Assembly: GCA_015223225.1 (NCBI GenBank)
Contig: JADFCQ010000001.1
Coordinates: 124,001-188,000, forward strand
Direction: 5' to 3'
Source: Acetobacteraceae bacterium H6797
GTDB lineage: Bacteria; Pseudomonadota; Alphaproteobacteria; Acetobacterales; Acetobacteraceae
Length of the DNA stretch: 64,000 nt
Made by a program: the position numbers and the translations under genes. Position 1 is the first letter of the stretch. The number at the start of each line of letters is the position of its first letter. The notes under the pieces were generated by a model. The model made no database searches. It was not told the origin of the DNA and saw only the letters and a program-made list of their open reading frames with translations. Of the stretch, positions 36,427 to 44,453 are shown piece after piece.

Positions 36427-37398
36427 ATGGCTCTCCGCTCGCTCATCGCCGGTACCGGCGGCTATCTCCCCGCCCGCTGCCTGTCGAATGAGGCCCTCGC
36501 CGAGGCCTATAACCTCGAGACCACCGACGAGTGGATCATCGAGCGCACGGGCATCCGCCAGCGCTACCTCGCCGCCGAGGGCGAATCGACCTCAGACATG
36601 GCGACCGTCGCCGCGCGCGAGGCCCTGGCCCAGGCCGGGCTCGGCATCGAGGCGGTTGATGCGATCATCGTCGCGACGGCCACGCCCGACAGCGCCTTCC
36701 CCTCCACCGCCGTGCGCGTCCAGCAGAAGCTGGGCATGACGCATGGCTTCGGCTTCGACCTGGCCGCCGCCTGCACCGGCTTCGTCTATGCGCTGGGCAT
36801 GGGTGACAGCCTGATCCGCTCCGGCCAGGCCAAGGGCGTGCTGGTCATCGGCGCCGAAGTCTTCTCCCGCATCCTCGATTGGACCGACCGCACCACCTGC
36901 GTCCTCTTCGGCGATGGCGCGGGCGCGGTGCTGCTCGTCGCGGGCGATGTCGAGGCCGATCAGGGCGTGCTCTCGACCCATCTGCATGCCGATGGCCGCC
37001 ATGGCGACATCCTGCAGGTCGATGGCGGCGCCGGCACCACGGGCCAGAACGGCCTCGTCCGCATGGCGGGCCGCGAAGTCTTCAAGCATGCGGTGACGAA
37101 GCTCGCCTCCGCCGTGGATGAGGCGCTGACGGCCAATGGCCTCGGCCATGGCGACGTGACCTGGCTCGTCCCGCATCAGGCGAACCGCCGCATCATCGAC
37201 GGCATGGGCAAGAAGCTCGGCCTCTCGCCCGAGCAAGTGGTCGTGACGGTCGATCGCCACGCCAATACCTCGGCCGCCTCGATCCCCCTCGCCTTGGCCG
37301 AAGCCACGCGCGACGGGCGCATCAAGAAGGGCGACCTCGTGCTGATGGAAGCCATCGGCGGCGGGCTGACCTGGGGCGCCTCGCTGGCGCGGTTCTGA
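36427..37398 (+). CDS. fabH: 3-oxoacyl-ACP synthase III FabH
   Basis: A 323-residue KAS III that condenses acetyl-CoA with malonyl-ACP to start fatty acid synthesis. The catalytic triad is visible: Cys116 in AAACTGFVYAL, His250 in VPHQANRRII and Asn280 in HANTSAASIPLAL. TTDEWIIERTGIRQR and the C-terminal GGGLTWGASLARF are standard. An upstream ATG (36391) would add a leader not seen in homologues. The usual next genes, ihfA and a MerR regulator, are absent here; a two-hairpin repeat and a converging gene follow. Confidence 0.97.
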   Translation: MALRSLIAGTGGYLPARCLSNEALAEAYNLETTDEWIIERTGIRQRYLAAEGESTSDMATVAAREALAQAGLGIEAVDAIIVATATPDSAFPSTAVRVQQKLGMTHGFGFDLAAACTGFVYALGMGDSLIRSGQAKGVLVIGAEVFSRILDWTDRTTCVLFGDGAGAVLLVAGDVEADQGVLSTHLHADGRHGDILQVDGGAGTTGQNGLVRMAGREVFKHAVTKLASAVDEALTANGLGHGDVTWLVPHQANRRIIDGMGKKLGLSPEQVVVTVDRHANTSAASIPLALAEATRDGRIKKGDLVLMEAIGGGLTWGASLARF

Positions 37399-37401
37399 GA
37401 C

Positions 37402-37450
37402 GAAGGGGGCCTTGCCCCCTTCACCCCCACCAAAGGCCTGAGGCCTTTGG
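37402..37450 (+). repeat. Two-hairpin intergenic repeat, copy 1
   Basis: Two perfect hairpins, each with 9-base arms and a 3-base loop. Hairpin one has left arm GAAGGGGGC (37402-37410) and loop CTT. Hairpin two has left arm CCAAAGGCC (37430-37438) and loop TGA. The 7-base spacer is ACCCCCA. It fills most of the gap between converging fabH and the CoA-ligase gene. The same layout recurs at 48524-48574 and, inverted, at 48673-48721. Confidence 0.8.
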
Positions 37451-37457
37451 GAACCCG

Positions 37458-38918
37458 TTACACCAGAGCCCTCAGGGCGCTGCTGGCCACCTTGCCGAGG
37501 GCGGTGCGCGGCAGGGCTTCCACGACCACGACGTCGCGGGGGCATTTGAAGCGCGCGAGCTGGCCCTGGAAATGCGCCAGGACGGCTTGGGCGGAAAAAC
37601 CCTCCCCCGGCACCACCACGGCCACCGGCACCTCGCCCCATTGCGGGTCGGCCCGGCCCGTCACCGCGCCTTCGCGAATGCCCGGCGCGGTGGCCAGCAC
37701 CCGTTCGACCTCGGCGGGGTAGATATTCTCGCCTCCCGAGATGATCACGTGCTTCACCCGGTCGGTGAACCACCAGCGGCCGGCTGCATCCACATGCCCG
37801 ACATCGCCGGTGAGAAACCAGCCGTCGCGGATGGAGTCCCGGCTCGCCTCGGGCAGGTTCCAATAGCCGTCGAGAATGCCGGGGCCCGCGATGGCAATCT
37901 GGCCCGTCTCGCCCATCGGCAGATCGGCGCCATCCATCCCGACGACCTTCGCCCGCGCATGCAGCGCCGGGCGGCCGATGGAGCCGGGCGCCGCCAGGGC
38001 CTCGGCCCGGGTCTGGCCGATGGCGATGGGGCAGGTTTCCGTCGCGCCGTAGATCTGCTGGATCGGCACACCCCGCTCGTGGAAGGCCTCGATCAGCCGG
38101 GGCGGCACGTCGGAGGAACCCGCGCCCGCCGCCCGCAGCGAGGAAAGATCCGCCGCCGCCCAGCCCGGATGCGAGAGCAGCGCCTGCATCACCGCGGGCA
38201 CCAGCAGCGTCAGCGTCGGCCGGAAATGCGTGCAGGCGGCCATGAAGCGCGCCGGCTCGAAACGCGGCTCCAGCATCACCGTCGCGCCCGCATAGAGCGC
38301 GGGCATGGTTTGGATATTCAGCCCGCCCACATGGAAGAGCGGCAGCACGGTCAGCACCCTATCCGCCGCCGTGAGCGAGAAGAGATGCTGGGCATTGAGC
38401 GCGTTATAGAAAATCGCCCGCTGCGACAGCAGCGCGCCCTTGGGCCGCCCCGTCGTGCCGGAGGTATAGACCAGCAGCGCGATATCCTCCGGCGCGCCCC
38501 ATTCCGGCGGCTCTCCGGCGGAGTCCAGCCCGCCCGGCCAGGCGGCTTCGGCGGCGACCACGGGCAGGCCCAGCGTGGCAGCGGCCCGCTCGAATTCCGC
38601 CGTCGCCATCACGAGTTTCGCGCCGGAATCGGCCAGCATGAAAGCCAGTTCGGGCGCGGCCAGGCGCCAGTTCATCGGCACCTGGATCATCCCCAGCCGG
38701 CAGCAGGCGAGAAGCTGAATGATCTGCGCCGGGTGGTTATGGCCGAGGAAGGCGACGCGGTCGCCCTTGCGCAAGCCGGCCGCCACCATCGCCCCCGCCA
38801 GCCGCTGCACCGCCTCATGCAGCCCCGCATAGGTCAGCGAGGCGCCTTCATGGATCAGCGCGACGGCGTCGGGGCTATGACCGGCATGGGCCGCGATCCA
38901 GCGATGGGGCGAGGTCAT
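37458..38918 (-). CDS. Acyl-CoA synthetase, AMP-binding family
   Basis: A 486-residue adenylate-forming ligase. The P-loop-like core LLVYTSGTTGRPKGALLSQRAI, QIYGATETCP, the hinge region WWFTDRVKHVIISGGENIYPAEVERVLA and the C-terminal RTALGKV with the catalytic Lys are all present. It should activate a carboxylic acid to its CoA thioester. It is the last gene of the leftward operon with the NicX-like enzyme, hydrolase and acyl-CoA dehydrogenase-like protein, overlapping the latter by four bases. The acid is unknown. Confidence 0.9.
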   Translation of the reverse strand: MTSPHRWIAAHAGHSPDAVALIHEGASLTYAGLHEAVQRLAGAMVAAGLRKGDRVAFLGHNHPAQIIQLLACCRLGMIQVPMNWRLAAPELAFMLADSGAKLVMATAEFERAAATLGLPVVAAEAAWPGGLDSAGEPPEWGAPEDIALLVYTSGTTGRPKGALLSQRAIFYNALNAQHLFSLTAADRVLTVLPLFHVGGLNIQTMPALYAGATVMLEPRFEPARFMAACTHFRPTLTLLVPAVMQALLSHPGWAAADLSSLRAAGAGSSDVPPRLIEAFHERGVPIQQIYGATETCPIAIGQTRAEALAAPGSIGRPALHARAKVVGMDGADLPMGETGQIAIAGPGILDGYWNLPEASRDSIRDGWFLTGDVGHVDAAGRWWFTDRVKHVIISGGENIYPAEVERVLATAPGIREGAVTGRADPQWGEVPVAVVVPGEGFSAQAVLAHFQGQLARFKCPRDVVVVEALPRTALGKVASSALRALV

Positions 38919-40177
38919 TCGTCCTTCTCGCCCTTCTCATAGAGGCAATCGCGGCCGAGGCGATCGACGCAAAGTTCCGCCGTCCAGGGCAGCATCAGCG
39001 AGCCGCAGCGGCTGTCGCGATAGATACGCTCCAGCGGGAGCGACTTCAGCATGGACTGCCCCCCGCAGGTGCGCACCGCGAGGGCCGCGAGGGCATTGGC
39101 ATTCTCCATGACCGTGTATTGCGCGGCCCAGGCGCGCATCACCTGCTCCTTGGAAGGGTCGGGCCGCGCATCGGTAATGGCCTGGAACCAGAGCGCCTTG
39201 GTCTGCTCCAGCATGATCTTCATCTGGGCGACGGCGATCTGCTTGGTCGGGTACATGCGGCGCTTGACCGGCGGCATGCCCGGATATTCGCCGCGCAGAT
39301 ACTTCACCGTGAAATCATAGGCCGCCTGGGCGAGGCCCATATAGGTGGGCGAGAGCGTCATGAACATATGCGGCCAACGGCTCGCGGCCTGGAAATAGAG
39401 CCCGTCCGGCATCAGCGCCGCATCCTCGGGCACGAAGACATCCTTGAAGAGCAGCGTGCGGCTGACGGTGCCGCGCATGCCCAGCGGGTCCCAATCGCCG
39501 ACCACGCTCACGCCGGGCGCCTTGGCGGGGATGGCGATATAGAGCGTGTCCCGCCGCGAGAGCTTCTCGCCGCGATCCTCGGTGGCCAGCACGCCGTAGT
39601 AATCGGCATGGCCGGCGAGAGAGGCGAAGATTTTCTTGCCATTGACGATGAAGCCGCCCTCGACGCGCTTCGCCGTGGTGCCGAAAGCCACCGCCCCGGC
39701 CGCCGCCGCACCGCCTTCCGAGAAGGGCTGCGAATAGACGGCGCCCTCGTCGAGAATGCGGCGGTAATGCAGTTTGCGCCGGGCCAGATGCTGCGCGCGG
39801 ATGGGCGCTTCCATCTCCAGGTCATCGCTCAGGGCGCCGGTCCAAAGCGTGCTGCAGACATGCATGTTCCAGGTCAGCGCCGTCGCGCCGCAATAGCGGC
39901 CCATCTCGGCGGCGGTGAGGCAATAGGCGCGGAAATCGGCCCCCTCCCCACCATCCTCCTTCGGGATGCAGACGCCGAGGAAGCCTTCCTTGTGCATGTC
40001 CACATAGTTCTCGGAGGGGAAGATCGCCTCGCGATCCCAGCGCGCCGCGCGCGGCGCCAGAACGCGCTGGCCGAAATCCCGCGCGCGCGCCGTCAGCGCG
40101 GCCTCGAGCGGTGTGAGGCGGAAGGCCTCGGCATCGAAAATCGGCGCGTCCGGCGCCAGGGTCAGGTCCATATCCAT
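38915..40177 (-). CDS. Acyl-CoA dehydrogenase-family flavoprotein
   Basis: A 420-residue ACAD fold: helical N-domain (LEAALTARARDFGQRVLAPRAARWDRE), EDGGEGADFRAYCLTAAEMGRYCG, FAD-contact region AVYSQPFSEGG, and NGKKIFASLAGHADYYGVLA in the middle beta domain. Where many family members have the catalytic Glu in a YEGT motif, this protein reads SLMLPWTAE, so the usual base is not at that place. It may use another base, or act on a different class of substrate such as the flavin monooxygenase branch does. It lies between the hydrolase and CoA-ligase genes. Confidence 0.85.
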   Translation of the reverse strand: MDMDLTLAPDAPIFDAEAFRLTPLEAALTARARDFGQRVLAPRAARWDREAIFPSENYVDMHKEGFLGVCIPKEDGGEGADFRAYCLTAAEMGRYCGATALTWNMHVCSTLWTGALSDDLEMEAPIRAQHLARRKLHYRRILDEGAVYSQPFSEGGAAAAGAVAFGTTAKRVEGGFIVNGKKIFASLAGHADYYGVLATEDRGEKLSRRDTLYIAIPAKAPGVSVVGDWDPLGMRGTVSRTLLFKDVFVPEDAALMPDGLYFQAASRWPHMFMTLSPTYMGLAQAAYDFTVKYLRGEYPGMPPVKRRMYPTKQIAVAQMKIMLEQTKALWFQAITDARPDPSKEQVMRAWAAQYTVMENANALAALAVRTCGGQSMLKSLPLERIYRDSRCGSLMLPWTAELCVDRLGRDCLYEKGEKDE

Positions 40178-40181
40178 GGGA

Positions 40182-40946
40182 TCAGGCCTCCAGAAAGCCG
40201 GTCAGCACCGCGTTGAAGGCGGCGGGTTGTTCGAGATGGGCGAAATGCCCGGCCTTGGCGATCACCTCGAAGCGGCTGCCGGCGATCTTCTCGGCCATGC
40301 GGGCCACGCCCTTGGGCGGGCTCATGCGATCATGCTCACCGGCGACCAGCAGGGTCGGCACGGCGATCGAAGCCAGCGCGTCGCGGCGGTCGAAGGTGGT
40401 GAGGCAGGCGATGGTCTGGCGATAGCTCGCCTCCGGCACCTCGAGCATGGCGGCGATGCAGTCGGGCTCGGCAGCGGGGTCGGGCGCCTCGCCGAAAGCG
40501 ACCTTGGCGACGCCGCGCGCCACGCCTGCCATGCCCTCGCCCGCATCGAGCGGGGCCAGGCGGGTGCGGACGAAATCCTCCGCGAAGGAAGGGTCCCGCG
40601 AGCCGAAGGCGGCGCTGGTCGCGAGCAGGATCAGGCTCGCCACGCGCTCAGGGAAGCGGGCGTTGAATTCCTGCGCCACCATGCCGCCGATGGAATGGCC
40701 GAGGATATCGGCCTTGGTCACGCCCGCCCGGTCGAGCATCCCAGCCAGGGCCTCGGCCAGAGCCGGGAAGGTCATTTCCGGCAGCGGCGCGCTCGCGCCA
40801 TAGCCAGGCATGTCCCAGGCCAAGACGCGGCGATGGGCCAGCGCGGCCACGGTCGGAGCCCAGAGCCGGCCATTCCCGCCGATGCCGTGCAGGAGGACGA
40901 TGGGCGCGCCCGTGGGCGTGCCGTATTCGGCGAAGTTCACGCTCAC
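40182..40946 (-). CDS. Alpha/beta hydrolase (enol-lactonase / deformylase-like)
   Basis: A 254-residue alpha/beta-hydrolase. The oxyanion region is VLLHGIGGNGRLW, the nucleophile elbow LGHSIGGMVAQEF gives Ser, the acid is in VAGEHDRMSPP and the His in KAGHFAHLEQP. It is of the size of 3-oxoadipate enol-lactonase and of NicD, the N-formylmaleamate deformylase that acts after NicX. Its start overlaps the NicX-like gene by four bases, which makes a next-step role in the same pathway likely. Confidence 0.87.
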   Translation of the reverse strand: MSVNFAEYGTPTGAPIVLLHGIGGNGRLWAPTVAALAHRRVLAWDMPGYGASAPLPEMTFPALAEALAGMLDRAGVTKADILGHSIGGMVAQEFNARFPERVASLILLATSAAFGSRDPSFAEDFVRTRLAPLDAGEGMAGVARGVAKVAFGEAPDPAAEPDCIAAMLEVPEASYRQTIACLTTFDRRDALASIAVPTLLVAGEHDRMSPPKGVARMAEKIAGSRFEVIAKAGHFAHLEQPAAFNAVLTGFLEA

Positions 40947-41980
40947 AGCCGCATCTCCCCGGCCTCGATCACCACCTCGCCATCCAGGGCGATGGTGCAG
41001 TTGCGGACGGGGATGTCGAAATGCCCGTCGGTGAAGCGGCCGGCGAATTCATTGGCGCCGGTCGAGAAGAGGAAATTCCCGGCGAAGGCGCGGATCTCGG
41101 TGCCGTTGGTATCGCGCCGGTCATACATGGCGAGCGCCTCGTAACGCGCGCGCGGGTTCATGCCCCAGCCGACATGGGAGACGGCATAGGCCGCCTTGTC
41201 ACCCCAGGCGGCGAGGTAGCGGCGCATCAGCTCGGCATCGGTCCCCTCGCCCTCGATGGCGATCACGTAGTCATTCTCGATGGTCAGGGTGACGGGCCGT
41301 TCGAGATAGCGCTTGAAGGTGAGGTTCACGTCGCCCGCATCGAGCACCAGCCTGCCGTTCACGGTGCCGGCGCGCGGGAAGGAGACGACGATGCCGCCGG
41401 GCCAATGCGCGAGCGTGCCCGGCCGATCGGTGAAGCCCCAGATGCCGACGGTGGCAGCACCCTCCATATCCACGGCGAGATCGGTGCCCGCGGCGCTCGT
41501 CACCGTCATGCGCCTGGCCGCCTTGGCGCGTTTCGCCGCCGCCTTGACCGCATCGGCATCCTCGGGCCGCGGCACCAGCCGCTCCAGCGCCTCGGGATGT
41601 TCGTTGGAAATGTTCAGCACCCGACTGCCCGCCTTCAGGATCGCCGGCAGTTCGGGCGCGTGCATCAGCCCCTCGAGCGTGAGGTCCACGATGAAGGGGC
41701 TGACGGCGAGGGCGGCCATCACGGCCGGATGGTTGCGAAGCGCGCGCGAGGCGCCGGTGGAGCGCACCGGCACGGGTGCCGTCTGCGGCGGCGTCGGCAC
41801 CACACAGCGGAAGGGCCGGGCGCCGAGGCGATGCAGCGCCAGCTCGGCGATTTCGATATTCAGCGGGCGCGACTGGCTCTCCGCCAGCAGGCAGACCGGC
41901 TCGCCTTGCCGCACCTTGCACAGCGCGAAGACGCGCTCGAAAGCCTCGATCCATTGCGGTTCGATACGGTCGTTCAGCAT
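40943..41980 (-). CDS. NicX-like 2,5-dihydroxypyridine 5,6-dioxygenase family protein
   Basis: A 345-residue protein related to NicX and the M29 aminopeptidase-like fold. The segments VDMEGAATVGIWGFTDRPG, HWPGGIVVSFPRAG, LVLDAGDVNLTFK, YAVSHVGWGMNPRARYEA, AFAGNFLFSTGANEFAG and HFDIPVRNC parallel NicX along its length. His269, His320 and Asp322 fall where the NicX iron ligands lie (recalled family knowledge), so a ring-opening dioxygenase is plausible. It is first in a leftward operon and diverges from a MarR gene. Aminopeptidase annotation would be the main alternative. Confidence 0.75.
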   Translation of the reverse strand: MLNDRIEPQWIEAFERVFALCKVRQGEPVCLLAESQSRPLNIEIAELALHRLGARPFRCVVPTPPQTAPVPVRSTGASRALRNHPAVMAALAVSPFIVDLTLEGLMHAPELPAILKAGSRVLNISNEHPEALERLVPRPEDADAVKAAAKRAKAARRMTVTSAAGTDLAVDMEGAATVGIWGFTDRPGTLAHWPGGIVVSFPRAGTVNGRLVLDAGDVNLTFKRYLERPVTLTIENDYVIAIEGEGTDAELMRRYLAAWGDKAAYAVSHVGWGMNPRARYEALAMYDRRDTNGTEIRAFAGNFLFSTGANEFAGRFTDGHFDIPVRNCTIALDGEVVIEAGEMRL

Positions 41981-42001
41981 TCTTCTCAGCGTCCCTGGTC
42001 A

Positions 42002-42021
42002 ATCCATGAAAACTCATGAAT
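42002..42021. promoter_or_regulatory. Imperfect palindrome between nicX-like and marR genes
   Basis: A 20-base dyad with 7 of 10 paired positions; its core is CATGA, four bases, TCATG. It lies 22-41 bases before the NicX-like start and about 54 before the MarR start, the expected place for an operator shared by both. Function is inferred from position. Confidence 0.45.
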
Positions 42022-42074
42022 CTTTTTCGCGCAATACTTCTCTGCATCCAGGCTTGCCGCTTATCATGCCAGGG

Positions 42075-42539
42075 ATGCCAGACCAGACACGCGCCCTGCC
42101 CCGTTTCGTCGACGACTATCTGCTCGCGCTGCTCGCGCGGGCGTCGCACGTCATTTCGGTGGAGTTCCACAGCCGGCTCCGCGCCAAGGGCGTGGCCGTG
42201 GGGGAATGGCGGGTGCTCGCCACCCTGTCGGATGGAATCGGCGGGCCGGAGGGCAGCACGGTCGGCCAATTGGCCGATATCTGCCTGATGCAGCAGCCGA
42301 CCATGACCAAGCTGCTCGACCGCATGGCGCGCGACGGGCTGGTGGAGCGGCGCGGCCATAGCGAGGACAGGCGGCAGGTTCTCGTCGTCAGCACGGCCAA
42401 GGGCCGGGCGCTCGTCGCCGAGCTGCTGGCCATGGCGCGGCAGCACGAGGCCGAACTATTGGCCCGTCATCCGGCACGCGAGGTGCAGGCCATCAAGGAT
42501 CTGCTGCTGAGCCTCATCGAGCGGCACAAGGGGCGCTGA
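42075..42539 (+). CDS. MarR-family transcriptional regulator
   Basis: About 154 residues (ATG 42075; 42066 also possible). The winged helix reads GSTVGQLADICLMQQPTMTKLLDRMARDGLVERRGHSEDRRQVLVVSTAKG, with long flanking helices (LLALLARASHVISVEFHSRLRAKGV and AIKDLLLSLIERH). It is divergent from the NicX-like operon. In Pseudomonas the nic genes are also controlled by a MarR protein, NicR, so local control of the operon is the simplest reading. Confidence 0.9.
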   Translation: MPDQTRALPRFVDDYLLALLARASHVISVEFHSRLRAKGVAVGEWRVLATLSDGIGGPEGSTVGQLADICLMQQPTMTKLLDRMARDGLVERRGHSEDRRQVLVVSTAKGRALVAELLAMARQHEAELLARHPAREVQAIKDLLLSLIERHKGR

Positions 42540-42541
42540 GG

Positions 42542-42637
42542 ATGCGTCTTCCCTCGCCCGGCCAGCTTTCGCGCGTCGCCCTCATTCTCGCCGCCGCGAT
42601 CGCGCTGATCAGGATCATCACCCTCATCGGTTCGTGA
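42542..42637 (+). CDS. Possible 31-residue membrane peptide
   Basis: An open frame three bases after the MarR stop encodes a short basic N-terminus followed by one hydrophobic stretch (VALILAAAIALIRIITLI) and a short end. The AGG just before the ATG is too close to be a good ribosome-binding site. It could be a genuine small single-pass protein read from the marR transcript or a chance frame. No homologue is recognised. Confidence 0.3.
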   Translation: MRLPSPGQLSRVALILAAAIALIRIITLIGS

Positions 42638-42718
42638 CGGCGCGGCTGCCTTCCGTTGACTGAATTGGAGGGAATGTGATGCCCCGCACGGCGCCGGCGC
42701 TGCCATCTTCTAACCGCC

Positions 42719-43150
42719 ATGTCATCAAAGCGCCGCATGCCGGGACCGACGCCGCACCTCTCCGTGCCAGATGTAGCGCGCGCCGCGCAGTTCTATACCG
42801 AGGTGCTCGGCGCGGAACTGCTGGAGCGGCTCGTGGAGCCGGGCGGGGACCGTATCATCTTCTGCGCCCTGCGCTTCGATAGCGGGCTGCTCTACCTCAC
42901 CGAAAGCCGCCGCCAGGGCGGCATCAGCCCCGCCGGGCTCGTGCTGCATCTCTCAGTCGACGATGCCGAGGCGACCTATAAGCGCGCCCTGGGCGCCGGA
43001 GCGGAGGCGGTGCAGGAGCCTACCGATGCGGGCTGGGGCGAGCGCCATGGCCGCTTCCGCGACCCCGTCGGCATTCTCTGGGCGGTCTCGCAGCCGGTGG
43101 ACTTCTCGCTGAACCGCAAGGCGCCTTCCGCCTCCCCCTCCCCCGCCTGA
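42719..43150 (+). CDS. VOC/glyoxalase-family protein
   Basis: A 143-residue single-module VOC protein: PTPHLSVPDVARAAQFYTEVLGAELLERL, IIFCALRFDSGLLYLTESRRQGG, LVLHLSVDDAEATYKRALGAGAEAVQEPTDAGWGERHGRFRDPVGILWAV. The RFRDPVG end and the WGERHG segment match the PhnB/YdcJ-like group, often annotated glyoxalase or bleomycin resistance; actual substrate unknown. It stands alone, with 104 bases before the SDR gene. Confidence 0.83.
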   Translation: MSSKRRMPGPTPHLSVPDVARAAQFYTEVLGAELLERLVEPGGDRIIFCALRFDSGLLYLTESRRQGGISPAGLVLHLSVDDAEATYKRALGAGAEAVQEPTDAGWGERHGRFRDPVGILWAVSQPVDFSLNRKAPSASPSPA

Positions 43151-43254
43151 TACCGACCGCCTGATACCGGCCGCCGGATAACCGCCACCCGCCGCATGCA
43201 GGCATTGCGAGCCGCGTGATTTCCTTCGGCCGCGCGATGTTCTAGAGCCGGTGC

Positions 43255-44034
43255 ATGCCCCTGCCCCTTTCCCCCGCCCTGCCGCGCGTGGCGCTCGTCA
43301 CGGGTGCCGCGCGCCGCCTGGGCCGCGCCGTCAGCCTCGCTTTGGCCGAAGCGGGTTTCGACCTCGCCCTGCATTACGCGACGAGCGAGGCGGAGGCCGA
43401 GGCGCTGGCCGTGCAGATCCGCGCCCTGGGCCGCAAGGCCGTCGCGTTGAAGGCCGATCTGGCGATCGAGGCCGAGGTGCAGGCCCTGCTCCCGGATGCC
43501 GAGGCCGCGCTCGGCACGGTGGGCGTGCTGGTGAACAATGCCTCCGCCTTCGAACGCGACGAATGGCATGATGCCAGCCGCGAAAGCTGGGACCGGCATA
43601 TGGAGCCCAATCTCCGCGCGCCCTTCGTGCTGATCCAGGCCCTGGCGCAGCGCCTGCCGGCCGAGGCGGAGGGCGCGGTGATCAACCTGCTCGACCAGCG
43701 CGTCTGGTCGCTCACGCCGCATTTCGTCTCCTATACCATCTCCAAGGCCGCGCTCTGGACGGTGACGCAGACCATGGCCCTCGCCCTGGCGCCGCGCATC
43801 CGCGTCAATGGCATCGGCCCCGGCCCGGCGCTGCCGAGCCCGCGCCAGAGCCAGGCGCAGTTCGACGCGCAATGCGCCTCCGTGCCGCTGCGGCACGGCA
43901 CCAGCCCCGACGAGGTGGCCCGCGCCGCCCTCGCCATCCTTTCCATGCCCTCAATGACCGGGCAGATGATCGCCCTCGACGGCGGCCAGCATCTGCAATG
44001 GGCGCCGCAGCGAGGGGGAGCCCTGGCGGAATGA
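43255..44034 (+). CDS. SDR oxidoreductase, pteridine-reductase-like
   Basis: A 259-residue short-chain dehydrogenase. The nucleotide site is VTGAARRLGRAVSLALAEAG (the TG-x3-RxG form seen in pteridine reductases and FolM), followed by VLVNNASAFERDEWHD, the catalytic Tyr and Lys in SYTISKAAL, and INLLDQRVW. Overlap of its stop with folB (ATGA) supports a role in folate or pterin metabolism, for example as dihydromonapterin/dihydrofolate reductase. The substrate is inferred from context. Confidence 0.83.
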   Translation: MPLPLSPALPRVALVTGAARRLGRAVSLALAEAGFDLALHYATSEAEAEALAVQIRALGRKAVALKADLAIEAEVQALLPDAEAALGTVGVLVNNASAFERDEWHDASRESWDRHMEPNLRAPFVLIQALAQRLPAEAEGAVINLLDQRVWSLTPHFVSYTISKAALWTVTQTMALALAPRIRVNGIGPGPALPSPRQSQAQFDAQCASVPLRHGTSPDEVARAALAILSMPSMTGQMIALDGGQHLQWAPQRGGALAE

Positions 44035-44453
44035 ACGACATGAGCCTTCGCAAAGGCGGCATCGCCTATTCGCCCGACGCCGCCCGCGGCCTCCGCCGCG
44101 TCTTCGTGCGGGATCTCGTGGTGATGGCCAGCATCGGCATCTATCCCGAGGAGGAGAAAGCGCCCCAGCGCGTCATCATCGGCATCGAGCTGCTGGTGCA
44201 GGACGAGGCCGCGCCATCGGATGTCGGGGAGGATCAGCTCGCCCGGGTGGTGAGCTACGAGACCGTGGTGAAGATCGCCCGCGCCATCGCCACCGCCGGC
44301 CATACCCGCCTCGCCGAGACCCTCGCGGAGCGCATCGCCGTCGCCGTGCTCGGGGACAGCCGAATTGTTTGCAGCCGTGTGACCGTTGAAAAACCGGATA
44401 TCTTTTCCGACGTGGGGGCAGTCGGCGTCACGGTGGAGCGGAGCCGGGCCTGA
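44031..44453 (+). CDS. folB: Dihydroneopterin aldolase FolB
   Basis: A 140-residue tunnelling-fold enzyme of folate synthesis. After an N-terminal extension it reads RRVFVRDLVVMASIGIYPEEEKAPQRVIIGIELLV, with the substrate Glu in YPEEEK, then VVSYETVVKIARAIATAGHTRLAETLAERIA with the catalytic Lys in the first segment, and the end VTVEKPDIFSDVGAVGVTVER. The ATG overlaps the SDR stop. It cleaves dihydroneopterin to 6-hydroxymethyl-dihydropterin and glycolaldehyde. Confidence 0.9.
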   Translation: MNDMSLRKGGIAYSPDAARGLRRVFVRDLVVMASIGIYPEEEKAPQRVIIGIELLVQDEAAPSDVGEDQLARVVSYETVVKIARAIATAGHTRLAETLAERIAVAVLGDSRIVCSRVTVEKPDIFSDVGAVGVTVERSRA

